Shown here one piece after another: positions 1-7,602 of a stretch of DNA of 17,465 bases. Under the pieces are notes generated by a model. It did not search any database, had not been told where the DNA came from, and was given only the letters and a program-made list of their open reading frames with translations. Numbering within the stretch: the first letter of the stretch is position 1; each line of letters opens with the position of its first letter. Source of the stretch: JAAYRG01 sp964643255 (GTDB taxonomy: Bacteria; Bacillota; Clostridia; Lachnospirales; Lachnospiraceae); contig CAZXSM010000047.1 in the NCBI GenBank assembly GCA_964643255.1, forward strand, positions 1 to 17,465, written 5' to 3'. A program made the position numbers and the translations under genes.

Positions 1-41
1 AAGTATGGCAAAAACCTGTATTTTTTAGATAAATTTATCAC
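1..41 (-). CDS. Start of a minus-strand gene, possibly an ABC sugar permease (partial)
   Basis: Reading the minus strand, AAGGAG (49-54) sits 7 nt before a GTG at 39-41. The GTG opens a frame reading MINLSKKYRFLPY that runs off the left edge. A good ribosome binding site and a basic N-terminus ending in RFLPY resemble the start of MalF-type ABC sugar permeases, which usually have a short basic tail before the first membrane helix. The gene would follow the solute-binding lipoprotein in the same direction, the usual order for such importers. Only 13 codons are visible, so the permease identity is inferred from context; that a gene starts here is better supported than what it encodes. Confidence 0.45.
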   Translation of the reverse strand, partial: MINLSKKYRFLPY

Positions 42-69
42 TGATTGTCTCCTTCCCTTCTATAAAAAT

Positions 70-97
70 CAATGGCTAACCAAATGATTAGCCATTG
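70..97 (-). terminator. Hairpin with T-run after the solute-binding protein gene
   Basis: Perfect 10-bp inverted repeat (CAATGGCTAA at 70-79, TTAGCCATTG at 88-97, 8-nt loop). On the minus strand it is followed by ATTTTTAT, so it has the form of an intrinsic terminator for the gene ending at 113. Because another minus-strand gene appears to start at 41, it may act as a partial terminator or mRNA-stabilising hairpin. Such an element would keep the binding protein more abundant than the downstream permease. Confidence 0.65.
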
Positions 98-112
98 GAT
101 AATAGAATTAAC

Positions 113-1489
113 TTATTTATATCTACTTAAAGCTGTCTCAATTTGATCAACGGCACTATTTAAAGCTGCCTCAACATCAGAACCATTTCTGACATCTTCC
201 CACATAGTTGCAATTGCTGAATCATATTCTGTGTATCCAGGAGTTAAAGCTCTTGGATAAGCTGTGTGTTCAGCTTCATATGCAGCAATATTCATGAATT
301 CTGGAGAATCTGGATTTTCAGTAATGGCATTAAGTCCCTCTATTGTAGATGGAATATCATTACGTACTTCAATCCACATTTCATTTCCTTCACCTAGGGT
401 TAAATATTTAATAAATTCTACTGCACATTCTAGATTTTCCTCTTTAATGTTTTTAGGTAGTCCAAAATGCCAGCTTCCTGTAGATGTAGCTACGCTATCT
501 TCGTAACCTTCAAATGCAGGCATATACATAACTCCATAATCCATATCTGCGTCTTCAGCAAATTGAGCTGTCCAAGGCCCACCTACCATAAATATAATTT
601 TACCAGATTGGAATAGTTCATTTGTTTCATCACCTGTTATACCACGTAATGAAGTTTTATCTTCATAAAGACCTTGGTACCAAGTAAGTGCATCAATCCA
701 CTCATCTGAGTTTATAACTCCATCAACTGTTAAACCATCATCGCCAATACTTTTTCCACCCATACTGTTAGGTAGTGCGTTCATTTGATATGTTCTACTT
801 ACTTGTTGGAACATAATACCAGCAAAACCTTGATTTCTATCTGGATCGACTACATCTAATACTTGATTTGCTATATCTTTTAATTCATCCCAAGTTATTC
901 TGTTGTCTGGACCAGTTTCTGGAATAGTAACACCTGCTTCATCAATTAGAGCTTGGTTATACCAAACTAATTGTGATGATGTATTCATAGGTGGGCAATA
1001 AAAACTCCCTTCCCATGTACCAGCAGTAACTGCTGAATCTATAAACTGATCTAATTCTTCCTCTGTATAATATTCATCCATTGGAAGTAAATAACCTCTA
1101 TCTACATAAGGTGCAACCATTGGCACATCAACTGAAAGTACATCGTAATCATCTGAACCTGAGCCTAGTTTAACTTCCATTATTTCAAAATAGTCATTAA
1201 AAGCATAAAATTCAGCATTTACAGTTGCCCCTGTTTCTTCTTCAAATTTTTCTATTAGGGGTTGTGTTGAGATTTCCCAACCTGTTTCACCAGGTCCTTG
1301 AGAAAGCCAATTAATTGTTATACCATCAAACTTCTTAGCTTCTGAACTATCACCTGAATCTTCTACATCTTCACCTTGTGTTGAATCTGTTACATCTTGT
1401 TTATCCTCATCACTAGCTGAACAAGCAACCATAACAAGTGATAAAAGCAAAATAGCTATTATACCGACTAAATTCTTTTTCATTTTCAT
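113..1489 (-). CDS. ABC transporter extracellular solute-binding lipoprotein (family 1, sugar type)
   Basis: A 458-residue substrate-binding protein of an ABC importer, expected to be anchored on the outer face of the membrane. Residues 1-22 form a signal peptide (basic MKMKK, then a hydrophobic run) ending in VMVAC, with Cys23 as the lipidation site. An acidic linker of about 30 residues follows, then the mature MalE-like domain with the typical segments GGPWTAQF and STGSWHFGLPKNI. Length is normal for the family. The start has AGGAGG at good spacing. It lies 9 nt after the nucleoside-hydrolase-family gene, so the two are cotranscribed and probably share a substrate. Family 1 proteins usually bind oligosaccharides; a nucleoside ligand would be unusual and is only suggested by the neighbours. 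Confidence 0.9.
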   Translation of the reverse strand: MKMKKNLVGIIAILLLSLVMVACSASDEDKQDVTDSTQGEDVEDSGDSSEAKKFDGITINWLSQGPGETGWEISTQPLIEKFEEETGATVNAEFYAFNDYFEIMEVKLGSGSDDYDVLSVDVPMVAPYVDRGYLLPMDEYYTEEELDQFIDSAVTAGTWEGSFYCPPMNTSSQLVWYNQALIDEAGVTIPETGPDNRITWDELKDIANQVLDVVDPDRNQGFAGIMFQQVSRTYQMNALPNSMGGKSIGDDGLTVDGVINSDEWIDALTWYQGLYEDKTSLRGITGDETNELFQSGKIIFMVGGPWTAQFAEDADMDYGVMYMPAFEGYEDSVATSTGSWHFGLPKNIKEENLECAVEFIKYLTLGEGNEMWIEVRNDIPSTIEGLNAITENPDSPEFMNIAAYEAEHTAYPRALTPGYTEYDSAIATMWEDVRNGSDVEAALNSAVDQIETALSRYK

Positions 1490-1498
1490 CTTATCCTC

Positions 1499-2419
1499 CT
1501 AATTTTTAGTTATTGTTTCAACTAAACTTTGCATTATATTATCTCTATTTATTCCATATACATATTTGATAGGGTGTCTTCTTAAATCATAAGCATATTG
1601 GTGATCGTATTCCGGTATAGGACTTGGCACTACAACGTCATTCATCAAGTCACCATCAAGTAACCAAGCAACTGCTACTACATCCCATATCACCCTACTC
1701 CAAGTATCAACATCTGATTGTTCTTCTGCTTCCTTTATAGTTGCGTCAATTAAATAGTCTGATATTGCATTTTTCCCTCTAAACCAATATTCTAATTCTG
1801 GTTTTGTAACACGAAATTCGGATACTACTCCCATGCATGGTAGTTGTACCAGAGGCACTCCTGAATCAAATACAATTCGTGATGCAGAAATATCCTGCTT
1901 TAAATTAAATTCCTCGTTATCATGCCAATGGAATCCATGTCCACCCAGCCAAATTAATACAATTTTATCAATTATGGATGGTTCAATAAGTATTGCTGAT
2001 GCTATGTTTGTTATAGCTCCTATCGCAACAACATATAAGGGATTTTCGGAATCATAATTTTTAGCTAATTCAATCAAATGAGTTACAGCTTCAGACTCTA
2101 CTGGAGTGCTTTCGTCTTCTAAAAAGCTCGTTGCCCCTCTGAAAGTCTTCTCCTTCATGCCCTCTTTCTCCATAATAGATAAGAGTTTGATTATTTCGTC
2201 GTAACTTTGATTCATACCATCTTCTGCACTAGTTGATTTTTCATTCAAAAAAGGTGCTGCTAATAATGCTTTAACATTTAACTTTTCTGATGATTTTAGC
2301 GCATATACTATTGCAAATTGGTCGTCAATTTCATTATAGGTATCTGTGTCAATAACGACATCAACTTTTCCTTGTGGTTTTTCCAACCTACTAAGAATAC
2401 GCGAGTAATTTTTTATCAT
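1499..2419 (-). CDS. Nucleoside hydrolase family protein (IunH-like), divergent active site
   Basis: A 306-residue protein of the inosine-uridine nucleoside hydrolase family, which cleaves N-ribosides to base and ribose using a bound calcium ion. The N-terminal metal motif is seen as DTDTYNEIDD (residues 24-33), two residues longer than the classical DxDPGxDD. IGAITNIA (133-140) stands where GPLTN is usual, and EEFNLKQD (169-176) matches the EFN...D motif. The late HDP motif, whose histidine helps leaving-group departure in classical enzymes, reads WDVVA (245-249): the metal-binding Asp is kept and the His is a Trp. No signal peptide, so cytoplasmic. AAGGAG precedes the ATG. The fold is secure; the substrate may not be an ordinary nucleoside. 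Confidence 0.85.
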   Translation of the reverse strand: MIKNYSRILSRLEKPQGKVDVVIDTDTYNEIDDQFAIVYALKSSEKLNVKALLAAPFLNEKSTSAEDGMNQSYDEIIKLLSIMEKEGMKEKTFRGATSFLEDESTPVESEAVTHLIELAKNYDSENPLYVVAIGAITNIASAILIEPSIIDKIVLIWLGGHGFHWHDNEEFNLKQDISASRIVFDSGVPLVQLPCMGVVSEFRVTKPELEYWFRGKNAISDYLIDATIKEAEEQSDVDTWSRVIWDVVAVAWLLDGDLMNDVVVPSPIPEYDHQYAYDLRRHPIKYVYGINRDNIMQSLVETITKN

Positions 2420-2522
2420 ATCTTCTCCTTCCTAAAACCTAGTAAAATATTTTCTGAAACTATTTTCTTATATAATCTTACTACATTTATTGAGTTTCTC
2501 AGGGGGTAATTTGATGGTTTTC

Positions 2523-2556
2523 AAAAAACAAAAGCTGTAATGTAGATTTAATCTAT
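2523..2556. repeat. Imperfect partial copy of the neighbouring hairpin sequence
   Basis: AACAAAAGCT at 2527-2536 repeats directly at 2581-2590 and inverted at 2614-2623. The block also carries TAGATT-T-AATCTA (2543-2555), the same 6-mers that cap the stem at 2574-2630. It looks like a decayed or partial duplication of that hairpin. Function unknown. Confidence 0.4.
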
Positions 2557-2573
2557 AATTTATCTTATATGTT

Positions 2574-2630
2574 TTTAAATAACAAAAGCTCGAAAATCTA
2601 TTATAGATTCTCGAGCTTTTGTTATTTAAA
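2574..2630. terminator. Very stable hairpin, bidirectional terminator type
   Basis: Perfect 20-bp inverted repeat (arms 2574-2593 and 2611-2630). After one mismatch it continues into a 6-bp inner stem (AATCTA / TAGATT) with a 3-nt loop. The stem has a GC core (GCTCGA) flanked by A-rich and T-rich stretches and is followed on the plus strand by TATTCTTTTT. It lies just downstream of the LacI-PfkB gene and upstream of the nucleoside-hydrolase gene, so it probably ends the former transcript and makes the latter a separate unit. Confidence 0.7.
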
Positions 2631-2648
2631 TATTCTTTTTCTATTTTT

Positions 2649-4535
2649 TTATTTATCATTAATAATTTTAGTTTTTTTATTCATTGCCATATTTAAAGTG
2701 TGTATATCTACAAAGGAAGGTACTGTACCTTGGCGTGTAACACAGATTCCAGCTGCCATTGTAGCTACTTCTATAGCACTATCTAAGTCCATTCCTTCTA
2801 CAAGTTTTGCTGCCAAGGCTGAAATGAAAGCATCTGCTCCTCCTGTAGTATCTACAGCATTTAAATGAGCAGCTTCAAAAAACTTTTCCTTATCTTTGTT
2901 TTTTAGATAACATCCCTTATCACCAAGAGTAATAATTACATTTTTAACTCCTTTATTAAAAAAATAATTTGCAGCATTTTCAATGCTATCATCTTTTCCA
3001 TAAAGTATGTAAGCTTCTTTCCTATTGGGTATAAAATAATCTATATTTTCGTAAAACAAATCATCAAGATGATCTATACTAGAAGGCTTAAAAATAATAG
3101 TTAACTTGTTTTTACTTGCTAAATCAATTACCGCTTCTAGAGTATCAATGGGTGTTTCAGACTGAATAAGACAATAGGTAGATTGTTCAAATAGCAAATG
3201 GTTATTATAAATATCTTCAGGCTTTAACATTTTATTTGCCCCGCTAAAAAGAACTATACTACTTTCACCATCTTCTGGTACATATATATAAGCTTTACCT
3301 GTGTTTACTTTGTCAGTAAATGTTATACCTGTTAAATCTACGTTACTATTGCATAATTCATTGTAGAGATATAAACCACTTGCATCTCTACCTAACTTAC
3401 CGATAAGACTTACTCTTTGTCCTAATCTAGAGGTTGCTATCGCTTGGTTTAGACCTTTGCCTCCTGGAAATTCATTCATATTATTTGCTACAATAGTTTT
3501 CCCAGCTTGTGGTATTTCATCAATATTAAAGTATATATCTTCGTTTATACTACCAACCACAAGAATATTTTTATCTATTAAGCTTTGAGGAACACTTAAT
3601 GAAACTTGATTATTTAATTCAAAGAAACTTTCACCAGAAGAGTCTTTTGCAGTAACTTTTTCTATACTAGAAATAGCTTGTAAGCATACCTTTTTACCAT
3701 ATTCTTTCATTTTTATAAGTCCAGAAGATATGTTTTTATATGCTGAAACAGGTTTATTATATGAAATCGATATTACAGATAAATCTTGAGGAACTTTAAA
3801 AGGTGTTTGGCCTAGCTCATCAATAACCTCTACTACATTATTATTACTTTCACATATTATACCTGTATAATTATCAGATAACATATTAAGAGGAACTGTA
3901 GACGCATCCCTTATTATTTTTACATTTTCTTGCTCAAGATTATTGTCAAATACGCATCTCTTGAAGCCACTAATAAATTCTTCAGATAAGCTGTTTTCTC
4001 CTTTTGGAAAGCATAGTATATTTTTATGACCAAGTTTTATTAGCTCTTCCGTCAAGGTATAACTAAGCTTGTTATAATTAAATATTCCATTTTCTCCATA
4101 GCAATCAAAGGGGATGCTTAAAATTTCAAATTCTTTTATAATTTCTTCTACTTTATCGTACTTATCATTTATATTGCTCCATAATATTGCATCCACCCCA
4201 ATTTGGGAATATGATTTGATTATGCTTTTTGCTTTATTAAACTCATAATCTATCATGTTATAAATGATAGTATATCCATGTTTATTAGCTTCTTTAATTA
4301 TTCCTTCTACAAAACCAGGATATAAATCAGAATCAAAAAGCAATATTCCAATTACAAATTTTTTTGAATGATTACTATATCTTATATTTGAATAAGGCAC
4401 ATATTTATATTCTTTAGCTATCTCAAGTACTTTCTTCCTTGTTTTTTCTGATATTGATTCATCCTTACCATTAAGTACTTTAGATACTGTTGAAATTGAA
4501 ACACCAGCTATTTTGGCTAATTCTCCTAGTGTCAT
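2649..4535 (-). CDS. LacI-type regulator fused to a ribokinase-family (PfkB) kinase
   Basis: A 628-residue two-part protein. Residues 1-50 are a LacI helix-turn-helix (MTLGELAKIAGVSISTVSKV, then hinge). About 58-300 is a LacI/periplasmic-binding-type sensor domain. About 322-620 is a complete PfkB kinase with signature 1 as PGGKGLNQA (near 357) and signature 2 as DTTGGADAF (near 563), which holds the catalytic Asp in place of the usual GAGD. The start at 4535 is preferred over an upstream TTG because GGAGG lies 5 nt before this ATG and the TTG is part of that site. LacI-ribokinase fusions are known in clostridia. With a nucleoside-hydrolase-family gene and a binding protein downstream, a plausible role is to repress the cluster and to phosphorylate ribose or a related pentose; the substrate is inferred. 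Confidence 0.88.
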   Translation of the reverse strand: MTLGELAKIAGVSISTVSKVLNGKDESISEKTRKKVLEIAKEYKYVPYSNIRYSNHSKKFVIGILLFDSDLYPGFVEGIIKEANKHGYTIIYNMIDYEFNKAKSIIKSYSQIGVDAILWSNINDKYDKVEEIIKEFEILSIPFDCYGENGIFNYNKLSYTLTEELIKLGHKNILCFPKGENSLSEEFISGFKRCVFDNNLEQENVKIIRDASTVPLNMLSDNYTGIICESNNNVVEVIDELGQTPFKVPQDLSVISISYNKPVSAYKNISSGLIKMKEYGKKVCLQAISSIEKVTAKDSSGESFFELNNQVSLSVPQSLIDKNILVVGSINEDIYFNIDEIPQAGKTIVANNMNEFPGGKGLNQAIATSRLGQRVSLIGKLGRDASGLYLYNELCNSNVDLTGITFTDKVNTGKAYIYVPEDGESSIVLFSGANKMLKPEDIYNNHLLFEQSTYCLIQSETPIDTLEAVIDLASKNKLTIIFKPSSIDHLDDLFYENIDYFIPNRKEAYILYGKDDSIENAANYFFNKGVKNVIITLGDKGCYLKNKDKEKFFEAAHLNAVDTTGGADAFISALAAKLVEGMDLDSAIEVATMAAGICVTRQGTVPSFVDIHTLNMAMNKKTKIINDK

Positions 4536-4545
4536 AATTTCCTCC
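4530..4545 (-). promoter_or_regulatory. Ribosome binding site deciding the LacI-PfkB start
   Basis: On the minus strand TTGGAGGAAATTATG places GGAGG 5 nt before the ATG at 4533-4535. The TTG at 4545-4547 would need translation to begin inside its own Shine-Dalgarno sequence. The ATG start also gives a standard LacI N-terminus. Confidence 0.8.
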
Positions 4546-4622
4546 AATCAATTTTCATTTTGTGTTCCTAACTCTTTGCTTACGTCCTGTTTTGCTTCAT
4601 AAGCTTTCTTTTGTTCACCTAT

Positions 4623-4628
4623 ATTATA
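4623..4628 (-). promoter_or_regulatory. Candidate -10 element for the LacI-PfkB gene
   Basis: A perfect TATAAT on the minus strand, 88 nt before the preferred start codon. No good -35 hexamer is seen at 16-18 nt (TGTAAA at 17 nt matches only partly), and the -35 region falls within the arm of the adjoining inverted repeat. That arrangement would suit a regulated promoter but is not proof. Confidence 0.35.
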
Positions 4629-4629
4629 A

Positions 4630-4694
4630 CCTAAACCCCTTAAAGTTTACAGGTTGAATAATAAAGAGCCTGTTGAAACTTTAAGGGGTTCAGG
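4630..4694. repeat. Long imperfect inverted repeat between ahpF and the LacI-PfkB gene
   Basis: AACCCCTTAAAGTTT-ACAGG (4634-4653) pairs with CCTGT-TG-AAACTTTAAGGGGTT (4669-4690), with a 2-nt bulge. CCT/AGG extends it outward beyond one mismatch, and the loop is 15 nt. It lies downstream of ahpF and may end the ahpCF transcript, but neither flank has a clean T-run. It abuts the TATAAT at 4623-4628, so an operator or leader role is also possible. Confidence 0.5.
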
Positions 4695-4784
4695 TCAATT
4701 CATCACTAGTTTTTGTGTTTACTTATAATAATTTTGTAATATTGTTAGTAGTTCCTTAACTGACTATAACACTAACTTTGACTT

Positions 4785-6338
4785 CTAATTTCTTATTAAA
4801 TAATCAAATGCCCCTAGCGCAGTATTAGCGCCTGCACCTATAGAGGTTACAATCTGTTTATAAGGAGCGTCTGTACAATCTCCTGCTGCAAATATACCAG
4901 GAATGTTGGTGGCACCGCGTTTGTCTACAAGAATTTCACCTCTTGTGTTAAGTTCAACTACATTTTCAAGCCATTCGGTGTTTGCTACTAAGCCTATTTG
5001 GATAAATACGCCATCCACTTTTATATGCTTACTTGTACCACTTTCTCTTTCTATATAGTTAATACCCTTTACTCTTTTATCTCCAGTAATTTCTTTGGTT
5101 TCCACGTTTTTTAGTACATCTACGTTTGGTAAGCTATATAACTTTTCTTGGAGTATATCATCTGCTTTTAGGTCAGGCAGAAATTCCATAACTGTAACAT
5201 GGTTAGCTAATCCTGCTAAGTCTATAGCAGCTTCGATACCAGAGTTTCCGCCTCCGATAACTGCCACATTCTTTCCTTTGAATAATGGTCCGTCGCAATG
5301 AGGGCAATACACAAGGCCCCGGTTCTTGTACTCAGCTTCTCCTGGTACTCCTATGTCTCGCCAGCGAGCACCTGTAGCTATTATTATTGTTTTACTCTTT
5401 AAAATGGAACCATTCTCTAACTCAACATGTATCAAATCATTTGCATTTTTGCTCTTAGTTTTCTCGGATTTACTTATATTTTTAACCTTCTGAGATAGGA
5501 TAATATCAATATCATATTCCCTAACATGACTTTCCAAATCTGCAACTAATTTAGTGGCATCTATTTCTTTTACCCCTACAAGATTCTCTATCCTAAGAGT
5601 TTCATTTACTTGGCCGCCAAATTCATCTGCCACCATACCAGTCCGTACTCCTTTCCTTGCAGCATATATTGCCGCACTAGCTCCTGCTGGCCCACCGCCA
5701 ATAACAAGAACATCAAAAGGATCTTTTTCTTCATGCCCAGATATATCTGGTACAAGACCTAACTTTGCGAGAATATCTTCAATTGACATACGGCCACTAG
5801 CAAAAAATTCACCATTTAAATATACGGTTGGTACTGCTAATATATCCTTACTTTCTATTTCTTCTTTATAAAGGGCTCCATCAATCATGGTGTGACTAAT
5901 ATTAGGATTAAGCACACTCATGATATTGAGGGCCTGGACAACTCCTGGGCAAATATTACAAGTCAAGCTAACATAAGTTTCAAAGTTTAGCTCATCCTTG
6001 ATTCCAATAATCTGCTTTGCAGTCTTATCCTCTATCTTAGGAGGCCTTCCACTTACTTGTAGAAATGCCAATACCAAAGAGTTAAATTCTTGACCTAAGG
6101 GGGTTCCAGCAAAAGTAATTCCCATATCACCATTTATACGGTTTATAGAAAAACTAGGGATTCGCTCAAGTTTCTCCTCTACTACTTTAACCTTGTCTGA
6201 CATAGACTCTATCTCTTCTAGAAGAGCCCGCATATCCTTAGATGCCTTATCGGAGCCTGAACTTAACTTAATCAGTATATTTTCTTCTAATAGTTTTAAA
6301 TATTCATTTAACTTGAGTTTAACCTCTTTATCTAGCAT
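4785..6338 (-). CDS. ahpF: Alkyl hydroperoxide reductase subunit F
   Basis: A 517-residue flavoprotein disulfide reductase that passes electrons from NAD(P)H to AhpC; family length is about 520. The N-terminal double-thioredoxin-fold domain carries the CNIC pair (127-130). The FAD site GGGPAG is at 214-219, the redox CPHC at 345-348, the NAD(P) site GGGNSG at 362-367, and the C-terminal FAD motif GIFAAGDCTD at 481-490. All cysteines of the electron relay are present, so it should be active. It starts 12 nt after the ahpC stop with AAGGGG as ribosome binding site, so the two form one operon. Cytoplasmic. Confidence 0.97.
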   Translation of the reverse strand: MLDKEVKLKLNEYLKLLEENILIKLSSGSDKASKDMRALLEEIESMSDKVKVVEEKLERIPSFSINRINGDMGITFAGTPLGQEFNSLVLAFLQVSGRPPKIEDKTAKQIIGIKDELNFETYVSLTCNICPGVVQALNIMSVLNPNISHTMIDGALYKEEIESKDILAVPTVYLNGEFFASGRMSIEDILAKLGLVPDISGHEEKDPFDVLVIGGGPAGASAAIYAARKGVRTGMVADEFGGQVNETLRIENLVGVKEIDATKLVADLESHVREYDIDIILSQKVKNISKSEKTKSKNANDLIHVELENGSILKSKTIIIATGARWRDIGVPGEAEYKNRGLVYCPHCDGPLFKGKNVAVIGGGNSGIEAAIDLAGLANHVTVMEFLPDLKADDILQEKLYSLPNVDVLKNVETKEITGDKRVKGINYIERESGTSKHIKVDGVFIQIGLVANTEWLENVVELNTRGEILVDKRGATNIPGIFAAGDCTDAPYKQIVTSIGAGANTALGAFDYLIRN

Positions 6339-6350
6339 ATTTATCGCCCC

Positions 6351-6920
6351 TTAAATTTTACCTTCGAGATCTAAGTCTAAACCAAGCTTGATTGTCTCTT
6401 CGCCTTCTTTCCATTTTGCAGGACAAGCTTCATTTGGATTTTCTCTAACAAATTGCGCTGCTTTAACCTTGTTAACTGCAACATCTGAATCCCTTGAGAT
6501 TTTGCCTGCATTAATTTCCATAGATTGAATAATTCCATCTGGATCTATTATAAATGTACCACGGTCTGCTTGCCCAGCTTCTTCTATTAAAACATCAAAG
6601 TTTCGACTTAATACGTGGGCCGGATCACCAATCATAGTATATTTAATCTTACCAATATCTTCATCAGTATCATGCCAAGCTTTATGAGTTAAATGTGTAT
6701 CAGTAGAAACTGAATACACTTCTACTCCTATGCTCTTAAGAGTTTCATAATTTTCTTGCATATCTATTAGTTCACTAGGACATACAGCTGAAAAATCAGC
6801 AGGATAAAAAAATACAATGCTCCATTTACCTTTTAAATCCTCTTGGGTAACTTCAATAAATTCTCCATTTCGATATCCATCTGCCCTGAAAGGCTTAACT
6901 TCTGTTCCTATTAATGACAT
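6351..6920 (-). CDS. ahpC: Alkyl hydroperoxide reductase subunit C (typical 2-Cys peroxiredoxin)
   Basis: A 189-residue peroxiredoxin that reduces hydrogen peroxide and organic hydroperoxides. The peroxidatic Cys47 lies in FSAVCPSEL, where most relatives have FTFVCPTEL. The resolving Cys166 lies in NEACPAKWKEG. GDPAHVLSRNFDV and RGTFIIDPDG match the AhpC fold, and the length is standard. AGGAGG precedes the ATG at good spacing. It is first in the ahpC-ahpF operon, and the upstream Fur/PerR-like box suggests peroxide- or metal-dependent control. Confidence 0.97.
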   Translation of the reverse strand: MSLIGTEVKPFRADGYRNGEFIEVTQEDLKGKWSIVFFYPADFSAVCPSELIDMQENYETLKSIGVEVYSVSTDTHLTHKAWHDTDEDIGKIKYTMIGDPAHVLSRNFDVLIEEAGQADRGTFIIDPDGIIQSMEINAGKISRDSDVAVNKVKAAQFVRENPNEACPAKWKEGEETIKLGLDLDLEGKI

Positions 6921-6976
6921 AATCCTTACCTCCTATTATAATTTGTTTGATTGTTTGTATGATTATTGGTTTTAAT

Positions 6977-6991
6977 TGATAATCATTCTCA
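6977..6991. promoter_or_regulatory. Fur/PerR-family operator upstream of ahpC
   Basis: On the minus strand TGAGAAT-G-ATTATCA matches the 7-1-7 pattern TGATAAT-N-ATTATCA at 13 of 14 arm positions. Fur-family repressors (Fur, PerR, Zur) share this core. Because it sits before a peroxide-detoxifying operon, PerR is the likeliest reader, although the outer TGA/TCA is more Fur-like than the PerR form TTATAAT-N-ATTATAA. Confidence 0.6.
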
Positions 6992-7013
6992 TTTGTTTCC
7001 ATTGTACTTACAA
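6985..7013 (-). promoter_or_regulatory. Candidate promoter of ahpCF
   Basis: TTGTAA (7008-7013) and GAGAAT (6985-6990) on the minus strand, 17-bp spacing, each 4 of 6 to consensus. The -10 element lies inside the Fur/PerR-like box, the arrangement expected for repression. It would give a leader of about 58 nt. Confidence 0.4.
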
Positions 7014-7122
7014 GATCATAGTATGTCAAATGTTTTTAGCAAGACTGTGATTAGGTCACAAACTAAGTATTCTCGAGTTTAACTAGGCCTCTATATTACA
7101 AGGACTATTACTAGGACTAACT

Positions 7123-7602
7123 TTATCCTTGAGAATGAGCTATTCTAGCTGCTGCCGCACTAGCAATCCCTGCTACTATATCGTCTAAAAATGTGTTTAC
7201 TCCAACTCTCTTTTCATCATCTAAGTCTTTTATTATTCCAATTTTCTTCTTATCTAAGTATCCAAAGTTAGTCAAGCCAATAGTTCCGTATACATTTACT
7301 ATTGAAAGTGGTATTACCTCATCTATGCCGTATAAGCCATCATCTGTTTCTACTATTGTTTGTAGTGGCTCAGGAAGTAACTTTTGTTCTGCCAATTCAT
7401 CTAGAGCTATACCAGTTAAAACTGCATGGGCTACCTCTCTCTTCCTTAATACTCGTTCTACATTTTCAATACACTCTTCTAGTAATAAATCAGGAAGATA
7501 CTCTTTTTGTAACTCCAAAACTATTTTTCCTATATCTTCCAACTCCACCCCCCTGTTTTGAAGGTTTTCTATGGCTATTTTTTTTAATTCTTTTTCTTTC
7601 AT
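7123..7602 (-). CDS. Phosphatidylglycerophosphatase A family protein (YutG-like)
   Basis: A 159-residue soluble all-helical protein of the PgpA/YutG family. In Gram-positives these proteins lack the membrane helices of E. coli PgpA; some dephosphorylate phosphatidylglycerophosphate. Recognisable blocks are REVAHAVLTGIALDEL (55-70), ETDDGLYGIDEVIPLSI (85-101), YGTIGLTNFGYLDK (105-118) and NTFLDDIVAGIASAAAARIAH (136-156), with acidic residues suited to metal binding. AGGAG precedes the ATG. It stands alone between the ahpCF promoter and the protease relic. The family is clear; the substrate in this organism is not. Confidence 0.85.
   Translation of the reverse strand: MKEKELKKIAIENLQNRGVELEDIGKIVLELQKEYLPDLLLEECIENVERVLRKREVAHAVLTGIALDELAEQKLLPEPLQTIVETDDGLYGIDEVIPLSIVNVYGTIGLTNFGYLDKKKIGIIKDLDDEKRVGVNTFLDDIVAGIASAAAARIAHSQG

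Noticed and set aside
1..87. Plus-strand open frame from the window edge to TGA at 85-87 that could be a gene C-terminus
   Set aside because: It overlaps the hairpin arm at 70-97, and the opposite strand has a ribosome binding site with a start codon in the same place, which explains the region better.
2468..2659. Short open frames on both strands across the intergenic hairpins
   Set aside because: They arise from the repeat and inverted repeat themselves, have low-complexity Asn/Lys/Tyr-rich products, and lack ribosome binding sites.
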